Shown here: one piece after another, positions 37,101 to 50,290 of the stretch
How the letters are laid out: each line of letters begins with the position of its first letter
Numbering within the stretch: position 1 is the stretch's first letter
Made by a program: the position numbers and the translations under genes
From: Leucocoprinus leucothites
Lineage: Eukaryota > Basidiomycota > Agaricomycetes > Agaricales > Agaricaceae
Direction: 5' to 3'
DNA length: 64,000 bases
Assembly: GCA_013368445.1 (NCBI GenBank)
Contig: JAACJO010000015.1
Coordinates: 372,001-436,000, forward strand
The notes under the pieces: generated by a model
Seen by the model: the letters and a program-made list of their open reading frames with translations, nothing else
Databases searched by the model: none
What the model was told of the DNA's origin: nothing

Positions 37101-37851
37101 AGCTTCTTGCTAGTCGGGTTAACTAGGAGATTCGAGTAGATGGGGTGATTGTTGTAAACTTGGGCTTATTGGGGGAAACGGCAACTAGTAGAGGATTGGA
37201 AGTGAATCTCGCGTGGACGAGTGCTATCAGAGGTGTTGATGTCTAGCTTGTGGTAGAAGCTGGAGCTTGAGCCTGATTGTCAAGCTTCAGATAACACCAC
37301 GAAGGGAAATCTGTACGACGAGAAGACTTCAAGGTTATAGTCTTTGGTTCCACTGTTAATTCTGGTGAACTACCCACAGTATATCAGGAGTTGTGTATTG
37401 GGTATTTATTCAAGGCTGAAGTGTGAACTGTGTATTGAGACAGAGAGCTAAGTGGGCAGTCTGGTTCCAAGTGAGATAAGTAGTTGCTGATCAACGGAAA
37501 TCAAAACAACAAGAAACTGGTGACAAACAAACGATAACAAGAGCAGCCTAATTTCCGACATTTAAACTTTTTCAATTTTGAACTATTTTAAAACACTTCC
37601 GAACCAGCAAGTACCTACCACAGGCGATCTCTCTGTTTTGAACTGTAAAACATACTGTTTAAAACCTGCTGTTATTTACCGCCTCGCATGAGTGATCCTG
37701 GCTTTGTGTTCTCATTGAACATCGATGATTCAGACGATAGTCGTGTGGTTCCCCACGTTCATTCCGTATTCGATCACGGGACCGGTGTGCTAGAGAGCCA
37801 CTGTAACATGCGGCAGGCCCTCCACAGCTCTGCCCCAGCGCACCATACACC
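37101..37851. promoter_or_regulatory. Shared divergent promoter of the sacsin-like pair
   Basis: A 751-bp gap between start codons of two head-to-head paralogues; it must contain both promoters. It is A/T-rich near 37,560-37,680 (for example CTATTTTAAAACAC). No defined TATA or inverted repeat linking the two sides was found. Confidence 0.5.
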
Positions 37852-40800
37852 ATGGAAGAGTCCTATGGCGAGTATGTCGCAGCTACGGATGCCATACGCG
37901 ATATTCTCAGGGGCTACCCCTTCTCAGTTGGCCTCTTCCGCGAGGTCTTACAAAACTCGGATGATGCGAAAGCCACAAAGCAGGTGGGTGTCCTACTCAA
38001 TGTTCTTCATTTCATGGGCTAAGAGTTTGGGCAAAGCTCTTTGTTCTTGACTACCGCCAGCACTCGACAGATAGTATATCTGAGCACCCGTACCTTGCCA
38101 GAACTCAAGGGCCAGCGTTGTTGACCTTCAATGACGGGCTCTTACACGAGAGGGATTGGACCGCCCTCAGAGAAATACATCGGTCATCCAAAACAACGGA
38201 TGCCATGTAATGCCTTTTCTTCATGACTCTATTGCAGTTGCTGACGTGTTGGATGACAGGAAAATTGGCAAGTTCGGCCTGGGCTTCCGCTCATGTTATC
38301 ATGTGAGTATGTTCAATTAATGTTGGTGCTGTGCTCATCTGGAATTAGGTGACGGACACACCCCACATATTGTCGGGGTCTCACCTTGCTATCCTAGATC
38401 CTCACCACTACTTTCGCCAAGACGGTGGCGTCCGCGTCAATATTGTAGAGAATTTTGAGCAATTTTCCGATCACCTCTGTGCCTTTAAATCCGTCCTTCC
38501 CGAGTCACAATGGGGTAAACCATACAAGGGCACCATTTTCCGCTTCCCTTTACGCATGACTCCGAGTCAAATCAGCAATAAAATCACATCCGTGACCGAA
38601 ATTGCAGAGTTGCTCAGGAGTTTTGCGCGCGAAGAGCTAGCGGTATCACTCCTTTTCTTACGCAATATTTCTACGATCGAGATCTACGAGATTAACAATG
38701 ATGGAGAAAGAATCGAACTCGCCAAGGCGTCCATTTCTCGAGCCACCTTTGAGGACTATGGGTCCCAATATCAAACTCGGAAAGTCACGGTTCGGGTGTC
38801 TGCTGCTGGCTCCTCGGAAGAGGAAGAATGGCGCATCATCCATGCTCCCTTTTCCGAAACCGAAGCATTGCAGAAGCTAGCCAATCGCCTTGAATGGCCT
38901 ATTACACACACTACGCGCACGCTTTCCGAAGATAAACTTAATCCAACCATTGATCTTGCCATTCCATGCGATTTCTCAACCACATTCTCAAAAGGTCGAT
39001 TATTCACGTTTCTCCCCCTTCCACTCAGAACAGATTTTCCGGTCCATATCAACAGTGTATTTTCCTTGACCCAATCCCGCCAGAATTTACGGAATGCTGA
39101 CGAAGTTGGTATTGTTGGTGATTCAGAGGATCGGTGCGTCCTCACGTTGCCACGTGTTTGCCACGTGCTCACAGATAATATCAAGCGCCCGTGTGGAATG
39201 GAACCGACTTTTATTCGACACCTATGTTCCACGGGCATGGGCCATTCTCCTTGAGGTGCTCGTCAGAAAAGACCACATTCCGAACATTTTCGTTGCCTGG
39301 CCCAATGCCCAGGTTGATATTCAGTCTGGTGATGCTGTGTACTGGAAAAAGATGCCAGCTCATGTTGCTGAGCATGCACTTGAGCTCGACGTCTGGCCCA
39401 TTTCTGGCACAAATCCACCGTCCTATCAACGTATATCTTCACTGATTGTTGAGGAGAGATCGACAGAACTGGAAGGTGTCGTTGCTGCTCTTGTTCGCAC
39501 TGGTGTACAAATCACGCGGCTTCCTCAATATCTTACCGAGATCATTGTGGAGAATTACATGAATAGCATCAAGGTGTTGTCACCTGAGATTGCCTACGCA
39601 AAACTGGGGGTACGTCACAGTACCGTTTCTTGAATTTTCTTCATCTGACCGGCCCTTTACCAGTCTTTCACTCATCAGCTGAGAGCCTTGGGTGACGAAG
39701 ATGCCCGCGTCATCCTTACCTATCTGCTTTCAGAATATGAGTGTCGCCACATTCATGGTTTACCCCTTGTACCTTCCGTTTCCGGCACCCGTATTACCCT
39801 TCGCCTCACTTCGCGTACCTCCTCTCCCACATCCCATGTACTTTTCGACGAGACTGAGGAAACACTGTTTGGATTATACGATCCAGACGCCATCTCTCTC
39901 CAACAAATGTCACCGACCGCTCGCGAGGCTCTTGTCAAATATGGTAGTGACTCGTTGAATGTTACTCTGCTCAAGTCTCCGCGGGTTGTTGCATACCTCA
40001 ACCTGTCGGAGTATGTCCACCAATCTTGGGGAGTGGTGAGGGCAGATCAAATCAAATGGTTGAACCTGTTCTGGGAGTGGGCGTGGTTCGCGGAGTTTTT
40101 GAGATATGCAAATCGTTTCTACCTTGTACCAACCACGAAGTGTACGCAGCGCCCGACTGACACTGTCTTTGATCCGGAGGCAGAGACCGAGCTTACTCCT
40201 TTGCTCGAAGCATTGAGTATTTCGGTCATTGATCCTCGTTTTCAGGTGAAAGTAGGAAAGCCCCTCAGCAATCTTCGCCCCACATCCAACGTTTACTCCC
40301 TCCTCTTGGAAATTTCACCGTCAACTTCACAATGGATCAAATTCTCGGATATGGATGCCGGTATTTTTTGCAATTACTTGATCAACCATCTCTCTCGTAC
40401 TCGCGGGCTCATTACCCAAAATCATATCCTCTCTGACAACCTTCGAAGCTTACCCATCTATCCACTCATCTCCGTCTCCGAAGACGGACAATTGACCACT
40501 TGCCGAAAGTACATCCCTACATCTGTTGTTGTGCAGGGTGTTAATCCTGTCGAGGTCCCAATCCTTCCCCACTTGGATGGCCTGGTTTATCTGGATCTGA
40601 ATTCAGTCAGCGCTCAGCTTCTTGAACATCTCAGCCCAGCCCCCCTTGCCCCCCTCTCCCCGAGTGCTATGCATGAGCTCATGCTTAAACACTTCACTTC
40701 CCAGCCACCGACAATACAACTTGCATTTATTCAGTATTTGTCGGGCTTGGCCGTCGTTCCGCGGCGGATCCTCAATACTTTAGCAACAATACCCTTCGTG

Positions 40801-43800
40801 CTTTCATGTAGCGGAACGCCTCAAGCTCCAAGATATCTCGTTGACCCTCTGTCACCGTTTGCTGATTTGTTTCCCGGTCTATCCCCCCGCCTACCCTTAG
40901 TATCACACCCGACCTTTGCTGGTCTCGTTGATCTCCTACGCAACTTTGAATTGTTCGTAACACACCTCTCGATGGACATCGTCAAAGAACGCGTCCGCTT
41001 CATGAACAGCGCTACATGCCACAATCCCGAGTTCATCGCGAGCTGTTTGATCCACCTCCTCAACGATGCCCATTCCAGTTTTTACCAAAATTTTGACTTC
41101 TCGCTCCTCTCCTCGGATTGTAAATGGATACCAACAACAATGGGACTCAGAAGTCCGCTGAAATGTCGCGACTCTTATTCGCATCAGGGGAAGACAGATC
41201 TCTTTGACGAGGCTATGCCATTAGTGATCCCGGGAGTGGTTGTGGGACCTCGTCTTCGAAATATTTTCGGTTGGAACAATGAGGTCTCCATTGACGTTGT
41301 GTCCAAGCAGCTAGTCAGCGTTCTAAAGAATGCAGGTGACTTGCTGGGCCCTGTATACCACAAAGTACTTGAGATCGTCAAAGAACTGGGCACCCGTGGC
41401 CTCGCAGAAGAGCAATTGTCTTCTCTTCGCCAGACACTTTATCTCATGAAATGGGTTCCGACTCAAAACGGTACCCTAGAGATGGTTGAGTTTGCGCTAC
41501 TCGGAAGTGAAGATATTCCCGAAGTTGGTTTCTACAATGTTGCCTTTGACTCCATCCGCCACCCTGACATTTATTCGTTCTTGCGTATAATGGGTTGTGT
41601 TGAGAGGTATATCGTCCATTTCCGATCTTTTTCGATGTATACTGACAGATTTTACGCCAGACCAACCAAAAAAACGATATTCCAGCACCTGGCTGCCCTG
41701 TATCACGCTCAATCGATAAGAACAATAAGTCAGAACTTCACGCGCGGTGCCATTCAACTGCTTGCATGGTTGCCACGATTGGATCCAGAAGATCGTGATA
41801 GAATTTTTGTTCCTGACGATACTGGGTTCCTCTGCCCATATGATAGCATATACTTCAACGACGTCGGCAATCGTGCGGCTCTGCACAACATTGAATCCGG
41901 CAGCCTCGCCCACCCAGATATCTCTCCTGATCTTGCAAGTGACTTGGGCCTCCAACGCCTGGGCCTGATGGGGTTCCAGGAACAGTCGGACGACTTGAAT
42001 ATCGACTGGACTGCCGCCATACGTGCACGTTTGCAGGGTTACGCAGATCACCGTTTATTACTTGATCTCATTTCGATTGCGTCGGACGCTCGTGCTACCG
42101 AAGTCAATATTCTTCTAGATAGCGTATGGGGACCAACAGAGGCCTTACTCTCACCTCGGTGCCAAGACCTCCAACACTCTCCAGCGCTTGTCATGCAGTA
42201 TAATGGGATATTCGCTGAAAACAACCTGATGCAAATACTATATTCTTGTGGTGCTGGAAAGTTTGGCAAAAAGCCAATGATCGGGCGGTATGGATATGGA
42301 GCTTTGGCGATGTTCCATGCCACAGAGGTGTGTAATATATCCAATCATCTATGTTTAAACTCAATGTAACTCATGAAACTTTCACTTCAGTTCGCTATGG
42401 TTATCTCACAGGACCAAGTGTGGTTCATGGACCCCTGTAAAACCTATATCGGTATCGAGAAGGCTGTTCTACGACTTCCGCTTTTGGCTGTCAGAAGGTA
42501 GATAAGATTCATAGTAACAATAAATCCATTGCTAACCAGGTTGATGCAGGTCTTATGGTGACCACCTTGCGCCGTTATTTGGCCTGTTTGGATTTTCCGC
42601 GCCTGAGGATCTCACGCAGGAATTTTTCTATCCTGGAGTACGTATTTTGAAGTAGTTGTTGACGTTGCCTTACAACTAAACCTCTAGACGATTTTCCGCC
42701 TTCCGTTACGTTTGAGTGGGCAATTGCCCAATGTCGACCCGATTTTCAGCAGAACAACGACGTTGCAGAACCTCACCATCGACTTCAAAGCCTATGCACC
42801 GAAATGTCTTCTATTCACCTCCCTCGACTCCATATCTCTCTACGACCGACCAAGGCAGCAACGATCTACTTCGAACCCACTCCCTGATCCGCGACTTCAG
42901 TGGTATATGCATGCTACCCGAAAAGATACCTCCCACTCTCGCAATGACGTCAGTGCCAACACTGTAACCATCACAAACCCAGCATCGCTCCAGGGCAGTC
43001 ATGAATGGCGCGTGCTAGCCTTCGACACAAAAAGCATGTCACCGCCTGCCCTCGCATCACTGCGAAAACAATATCAACTGAAGAGTCCTTCAATGGTCTA
43101 CCTTGCTGCCCGACTGGATTCAAATCCTGAACCAGTTCATACCCTGTTTTCGACCCTTCCTTACTCGGCCATGCTTGACCTTCCCGTCCACATATCCGCT
43201 CCATTCATCCTAACACCCGATATGGCGGCAGTCAGACTGGATGAAAATCAGGGCCCGGAGGTTTCTTACAATCGTTGGCTCCTGACCTCTGTGATTCCGA
43301 TTATCTACCTTCGGATGTTGGAAGACCGTGCCTCGATTGTGGATAACACGGTTTACTGGCCTGGGGTCTCCAAAGTCGCGCGGGAAGATGCCTCTACTGA
43401 TATTTCAACGCTCGTGGGAAACGCCGTCTACCAAATGGCGCTAGCAGATAGTTCGAATTACCAAATCTTTCGAAGTCGATTCCGTTCATCTACACATCCC
43501 CCTCGCACTGCTCGCTTCGTCACTCGGATTCCACGCGCAGTATTGGTTGTTCTCGAAGCAATCAAGCCAGATGATATTATTCAGCTTTCTCCAACGATCA
43601 CAAAGCGTCTGCAGGAACAAAACAGTCGTCACTTCTCTCTCGTTACGCCGAAATATCTTCACAAGCAGCTCTTAGGTCATCCAGATCACTTTTCTGCATC
43701 TATCCTTGAACGCACACAACTCCAAGAGTTGATAGATTTTCTGTCCAATGACACGGATCCATTCAATTGTTTGTCTGGGCTCTCATTGCTCCCACTCGAC

Positions 43801-46381
43801 GACGGGACTTTGACCCAGTTTGGTCCTGCTTCATCAGCTCCTTCTTTCCATGTCGTTCCCACCCGCGTCCATGAAGCGCAAATCTTCAAACCTAGTCGTC
43901 TTGTACATCGCGTGCTTGACGTTTCCCGATTACTCAAAATTGGAAACCTCAACGTTAAGCCTGTTGCTGAAAGTAACATCAGGAGCCTTTTGGATGACCG
44001 AATCACCCCCGCAGACATGCTACAAGACGCCGACTCTGAAAATCAGCAATGGATCCGCTCTTTCTGGCAGGTCTTTTCTCTTCTCAATGTCCCAGCAACT
44101 GCTCTTTCCAAGTATCCCCTCATACCAACGCTGAAATCCGGATATTTCCTTTCGCTTGGTTATTGCAAGAAAATTGCTATACTTGCGGATTTTGAGAAGG
44201 AGCCCGCACTTCGTCAAGCTTTGGCACAGATGGGGTTGACAGTTGTTGACACTGCGTCGCTATCCCCCGAGTTACGGCGTGGCCTACCACCTTCGCCACT
44301 GAATGTTAGCCAGGTCTTGACCAACATACTCAATCGAGATAAAGCCGAGGTCATCGAGATGTTCAACGCACTGAACTCAAAAACACGCCCCACATTCATT
44401 TCATGGATTCGAAAGGACTGGCAGAAGCGGAAGAGGTCCTATTTCAGAGATCATCAAGACTACCGAGACCTACCGATCTGGAACGTAGCCGATGGCTCTT
44501 ACCTTTCGGCGAATGAAGTCCAGATGCTTCCGAAATCTGTAACCGTAAGCTCCATTGGTCCATTTGCTTCGAAAGCTCTTGTTGGACACGATTTTGTGCT
44601 GGTTGAAATGGGTTTGGAGCCACCGGCCTCGATTCGATCACTCCTTCAAATTCCACCGCGACTCGAGGAAGCCCAGGATAAAGCGTATAAGAATCTTCTC
44701 CAAAATGTTCTCTTCGAGTTCACACCTGAGAAAGCACCAATTCCAGTTCCGAACTCGCGAAGAGAAATACGCGATTCCACTACATTGTACTCATCTCGTG
44801 ATGAATTGTTCACGGCGGCGTTCGGTTCCAATTCGGAGTACTTCATCCACCCGGCGTTCTTCCAATTTGAGGGGCAGTTGCAGAAGCATGGTCTGAAGAG
44901 ACAGAGTAACCTCACTTTTGCGATGTTCAAAGCTTGTGTAGAGGCCTTCCATAATACAGGAGGGAAGGTTAGCCAGGAAAGGAAGGAAAGAGCAGACGTT
45001 CTATTCTGGTTCTGGGGGGAAGACTTACCGGAGCGTCTCACTGCCCTCAATCAGGATCAGCTCCCCTCGCTGGACGACTTCCGATTTATTTCCCGCAATC
45101 AAGTACCTCGCCCGCTCGGAAGCAAGAACGACGGCAAATACATGCGTCAGCTACCAGCTATATTGTCGCCTAATGAACTCGTCCGCGCCGAATTCCACCC
45201 GATTGCGTGGACGCAGCGAGGCTTTTACAGACCTGGCTCTCAGCCTCATCCAGACCTCGTCAAGATACACCCCAACTTAAGTGTTCCGACCGCTGAAGAA
45301 GTCGTACGTAGACGCTTGGTTGTTCAATGCTTCCTTGATGCTGAATGAAACTTACAGGTCAACCATCTCGTTGCTTTGGCAACCAGAGTTGCCCCTGACG
45401 TGGATCAAAGTTGCCGCAGTATCCTCCTGGACCACCTTGAGCAGACGTACGAGTGGCTCAATAAGCACGCGGACGACGCAAAACCGTTCTTACAGAAATG
45501 CAAGACTGAGGAGCACGCGTTGTTCCTCAACACGGAGGTTCCTCACCTCACACCCATGGGGAATTGGAACTGGAAGAGAGCCGAACACATCTTACTTAAC
45601 AGCGAGTCCGATCGAGAGTATCTTCAATATCCAAGGGTGTTCATAAAGTCTTTCCGGCCCCTTCTCGTCGCTGCTGGTGCTGTTTCGATCGATTATGGGA
45701 AAGAGGTCAAGCCTTCTGTGGAGGAAACAACGAACGAGGTCCGGCACTTGAACCTTTATAGCACTTTGGACCGGATGAGGAGGAAACAAATATGCATTGA
45801 TGTCAACCTCTGCTTTGAATCGGCCCCTGACAAGCCACTTCACGCACACCGCACTTGTCTGGCGGCATATAGCCCTTACTTCATGAAGCTTTTCTCGAAA
45901 CCGGAGACGATGGAGACGAGAGTTAGTATTATCCCCATCAATAAAATGTACTCTAGGCGTTGTGTGGAGCACCTACTTGGTAAGTCTGACCAAGGTTTCG
46001 CTGTTCACCGAGGCTGACCAAATGGCAGATTTCGCCTATACCTCACAGGAGCCGGACTTGAGCAATGAGGGCAACGACCGCGTTAAGCTGATAGTAGAGC
46101 TCCTGTCGCTTGCACACTTATGGGAAATGTCAGACGCGCAACACATATTACAGAACATGATCGTCACACTCAAGATAGTTGATATGTTTAATCTCGAGAC
46201 CAGTATGTCGCGATACTTGAACAGAACTGTGCCATGTCGCTGATCATCGGGTTCTATTATTGTAGTTCGCGACGTGGCTCGCCGTACGGAGTCCAAAGGG
46301 CTGATGGAACACTGTGACGACTTTGCGGAGAGGAATAAGGATTTGATACGGCAGGTGAAGGAGGAGGGTGGGATAAATTGA
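37852..46381 (+). CDS. Sacsin-like protein with HATPase modules and C-terminal BTB domain (copy 2)
   Basis: Similar in length and domain order to copy 1, on the opposite strand. The first exon (MEESYGEYVAATDAIRDILR) carries the N box LQNSDDAKATKQ and ends at a GT intron exactly where copy 1 does. G1 FNDGLLHERDW, G2 IGKFGLGFRSCYH and TDTPHILSG follow. The long middle exon is 39,688-42,369. The second module is degenerate: N-box region LISIASDARA lacks the Asn, the G1-like part reads QYNGIFAE instead of YNDA, while GRYGYGALAMFH remains. The sacsin-type segment (FSTLPYSAMLDLPVHISAPF) is at about 43,150, the BTB domain at 45,780-46,080 (ICIDVNLCF, HAHRTCLAAYSPYF) and a helical end RDVARRTESKGLMEHCDDFAERN at 46,270-46,340. 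Stop 46379-46381. All joins examined are in frame, so it looks expressed. Catalytic activity may be limited to module 1. Confidence 0.85.
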
Positions 46382-46851
46382 GGTCGAACGGCGTTTCTTG
46401 TGAACTATTTTCAAAATTCTTGCGTTGCGTTCTTGATGCTATACTGGCTTTTTAGTTTTGAGTCTTGCCATGTACTATACAAACCTTTCATTTGTCCCAA
46501 TCGATTCCAAATCTCTTGTGTTTGAATCGAGATCAGAGGATGTTCACCCTGACTTCAAAAGTCGACGGGTCCGTGCACAATGACACTCTACCTGCCATCA
46601 AGCAAATGTTAAGCCCTAAGCTGAATTGAGTGGCCGAATTGTTTGGTTTAAACGGCAGACCCCAATACACGAGCCCCACCGCGTCGAATCGCGTCAATAA
46701 AGCCAAACAAGCTATTAAAGCCCCGTGACACGCATCAACAAAGACTCCGCCAGTGCAGTCCTTTCTCTCTCAGCAACCACCACCATCTCCTCAGCCCAGC
46801 CCTCGGTGCCACACTTCAAGAACACAACCCTCTTAGAAACTTCATTTCAAC
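46382..46851. other. Promoter region of histone H4
   Basis: A 470-bp gap between the sacsin-like gene and histone H4. A CCAAT box lies at 46,662-46,666, about 190 nt before the H4 start. Nothing else recognised. Confidence 0.4.
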
Positions 46852-47382
<531 letters not shown>

Positions 47383-47858
47383 ACTTTTATGCAATTATGC
47401 TTTCGTATTTTCTCTCCCTATACTTTCGTTTCTATTGTCCCCGTCGCTCTAGTATTGTCCTATGTATTATGTATCTGGTATAAACTATGAAATGTCGATC
47501 CAGGAGTAATTTCTTGAAATCGTTGCTGATGTGTGAGGATGACTGTGGCCCAAGTGGGTAGGGTGGGAAAATTCAATCTTCCAGCGGTGCTTGACCCCCA
47601 AATCCCCATCAATTGGCACGTTCATGCTGTGGAGACTTTGAATTTGTGACTAAATCTGGCTCGGTGGCCTTCGGTACCGTAACCATACTCATCAAACCTC
47701 CAAATACATTTACTGACAGTCATTGCTCGTTGATCCGGCCTTCATGGACCCACAACCTTTGTCAAATTCGGTAATAAATCCAAAAATAATCATTCAAAGC
47801 AGACGGGATTCTTATCCAATTGAAATCCACCATGAACACCTTCCGTCGCCAGCTCAGC
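47383..47858. other. 3' region between histone H4 and kinase
   Basis: About 0.5 kb between convergent genes. No gene seen; the H4 3'UTR is expected here. Confidence 0.5.
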
Positions 47859-49553
47859 TTAACTCAAAATCTCCTCGAAAATCCTGACCTCAGACTCCGA
47901 AACATCTTCACGTTCCCTCAGGGCTGTTCTAAACGTCCACGGGGAACTAGGTCCAAGAATGCCTGGTGAATCTCGTGGATGTAAGCAATGCCACATCGCT
48001 ATCCGACTGGATGTTAACGTGCTCGGTAAGACTTGCCGCAATTCATGTAGTGCCTCGTCCACTGTTGGTCGCTGGCCCAGATTGGCGCTCCAACACATCT
48101 GCATGATCCTCCAAATGTCGTCGGTCAGTTCCAGGAGATCCGTAGAGGAAGGAGAGGGTTTGGTTGGTCGAATCCCTGAGATTACACGCCATATTACTGT
48201 TGCTTCACGGGTAACCTCGTGGAATGGTATCTGGCCGGTCAAGATCTGTTATGCAGTCGAATTCTATAAACGATATCTCAATTGTGGATGCGTGTAATAA
48301 CTGACCTCGTACATAACACATGCGATCGAGTAGACGTCCGATTTGAAGCTAGGTCGAGGTGAGCCTCCGTCCTCTGTTTCGTCTAGGAGTTCTGGTGCTT
48401 CCCATCTCATTGTTCCGCCTGACTGATTGACGGTAGATAGCGATGTCCACCGTACGACGTCAGGGGCGTCGACGGATGACAACCCAAAGTCCGCGAGACA
48501 GGCCGAACCTGAGGGTGTGATGACAACGTTGGCCTAGAGATCATACCGTCAGTGCTGCTAGTACTATATTTACTGGAGACGGTACGTTGGCGTACGCCTT
48601 TGAGGTCGCCGTGGACTATCGAGTTGCGATGTAGATAGGATAATCCTTCGAGGGTATCAAAGACCTATTGGAAAATCAGTTGCTGGAATCTTGGAGTCGA
48701 GTTGTGGGTGGGTGCGGGGTGGGAGTACGTACCAGGGGCAGCCTTGGTGCCTCCGGATTTCGCTTCAAGTAATCACATACATTTCCTTCTTCCATCCAAG
48801 GTGAAACGAGGCAAACGCGCCCGATGGATTCTTCCAAGTGGTATATTCCGTAGAAAGGAAGAACGTTCGGATGTGATAGTTGGTTCCATACAATTGCTTC
48901 TTTCGCAAAAGTCTGTGGGTGATTAAGGTTGGTTTACTTGAGGTAAGCGACGAAGATCGGAGAGTAAAGCTCACAGCCGTCAGTCGTTGAATATCCGAAC
49001 TTGCGTACACGCGAGCAACCTTGAGACACACAGGATGCTGTTCATAATAACCTTTCCAAATCTCGCCAAATGATCCTGATGCTAGTGGTTGCGGGTCGTG
49101 TTTGATTCCTCGGAGTGTCAGACATCGTGGATAGATTCCTGACGCTTTGCAGAGGCGCATCATGGCAATCACGACCGAGCGCCGGAGGTTTTCTGGCGTA
49201 TCTTGATAGTCCAATAACTGCACTGGATAATTAGGGAATGACATCAATAATTAACAGTAAATCCAGCACCTACTTTCTGCAGGACGTCGAGGACCATCTC
49301 TGCTTTCTGATCCCTTGACTCCAGTAGGCTCTTGTATTTGGTCGTCTCTGTAACGATTTTCTCAACCATATCTAAAACCCTCTAAATCATAAGTGGTTGT
49401 GTTGAGTGGCAGAAGTGGAGGCAGCGATAATAGATTGACATGTCTACTTGTGGGTGGCTCCCCAGAATTCCTGTTTCCCTCACTGGCGGCTGAGCCCAGC
49501 ACTTGATGAGGAACTGGCATAGTAGCATCTGCAGCATGCAATTCCGGCGGCAT
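47859..49553 (-). CDS. TKL-type protein kinase, unit 1 (probably the C-terminal part of a cyclophilin-kinase fusion)
   Basis: Read through GT-AG introns from the exon MPPELHAADATMP (49553). An Arg/Leu/Lys-rich helical region (RVLDMVEKIV to LLDYQDTPENLRRS) precedes the kinase domain: G-loop LASGSFGEIWKG, KVARV with the ATP-binding Lys, αC Glu in FAKEAIVW, HGDLKG then ANVVI (catalytic loop, Asp present), DFG in LADFGLSS, APELL and an R-type C-lobe (SANLGQRPTVDEALHEL). All catalytic residues are present. The class is the expanded tyrosine-kinase-like group of basidiomycetes. Its start exon lies 47 bp from the apparent cyclophilin stop (49601). The gap contains a GTTAGT donor and TTGACTTGGCTTTAG acceptor that would join the two in frame, so this may not be an independent gene. 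A truncated copy lies at 56.2-57.5 kb. Stop at 47859-47861. Confidence 0.82.
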
Positions 49554-49600
49554 CCCAAATTCCGTTGGTCCCTAAAGCCAAGTCAATCATTCTGGGTCTT

Positions 49601-50290
49601 TCAAAAATTGCGAGATGGTTCACTAACGTCAGGAACGATGCCACAGTCTGCGATGACGACTTTTTTCAGAATTCTTCCACGTTGGGAGCCAACGCTCTCG
49701 ATTTTCTTGATCGTATCCATTCCGTCAATTACTTCGCCTTAGGAATCATAAGGCCCACAACGATATGGAATTCCAGCCTCGCACTTACCACAGACGACAT
49801 TCCTCCCATCGAATTGATGAGCAGGTGCCGTAGTGATGAAAAACTGGGAGCCCTTTATCTTCTTCCCGAAAGTAACCATAGATAAAGTTCCTGGTTTACC
49901 GTGCCCGAGTGTAAAGTTCTCAGCTGAATGTGTTCATTTTCAGTATGTACTCCCTTTGCCGAACTCTTCTCATGACGGATCTCACCTGGAAAAGATCCGC
50001 CATAGATGGTTTTGGTTCCAGCGCCCTGGTTGCGACCAAAGTACCCTCCAAATAACGCTTGTCCGGTGTAAATTCCATGAAATCTGTTCCCTTTGTATCC
50101 AAAGCCATGTTCGCCGGACGATAATTCACGAAAGTTTCGTGCTGCTTCTGGGACGATGTCGTCGAAGAGTTTGAATACGATGCGTCCTGTGGGTTGACCG
50201 TCAATGGTAATGTCGAACTGCGTATGGGGTGAGCGTGATGCTGAATCAAAGAGCTTGGGTCCAAAGAGCACGTACAAAAACATTGGCCAT
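49601..50290 (-). CDS. Cyclophilin-like domain with replaced catalytic residues, unit 1
   Basis: Spliced reading: MANVF, then FDITIDGQPTGRIVFKLFDDIVPEAARNFRELSSGEHGFGYKGNRFH in pieces, GQALFGGYFGRNQGAGTKTIYGGSFPAENF, GSQFFITTAPAHQFDG, VIDGMDTIKKIESVGS and KKVVIADCGIVPD. This is the cyclophilin A fold, about 165 residues, with standard intron sites. Against the normal pattern (RFHRVIPGFMLQGGDF, PWLDGKHVVFG), F60, M61 and Q63 become Q, A and F, the Trp is replaced by Gln, and the His of KHVV by Asn. Prolyl isomerase activity and cyclosporin binding are therefore unlikely. The terminal stop at 49601-49603 is used only if the GTTAGT intron is not spliced; otherwise the frame runs into the kinase at 49553. 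Divergent from the NACHT gene at 51367. Confidence 0.78.
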
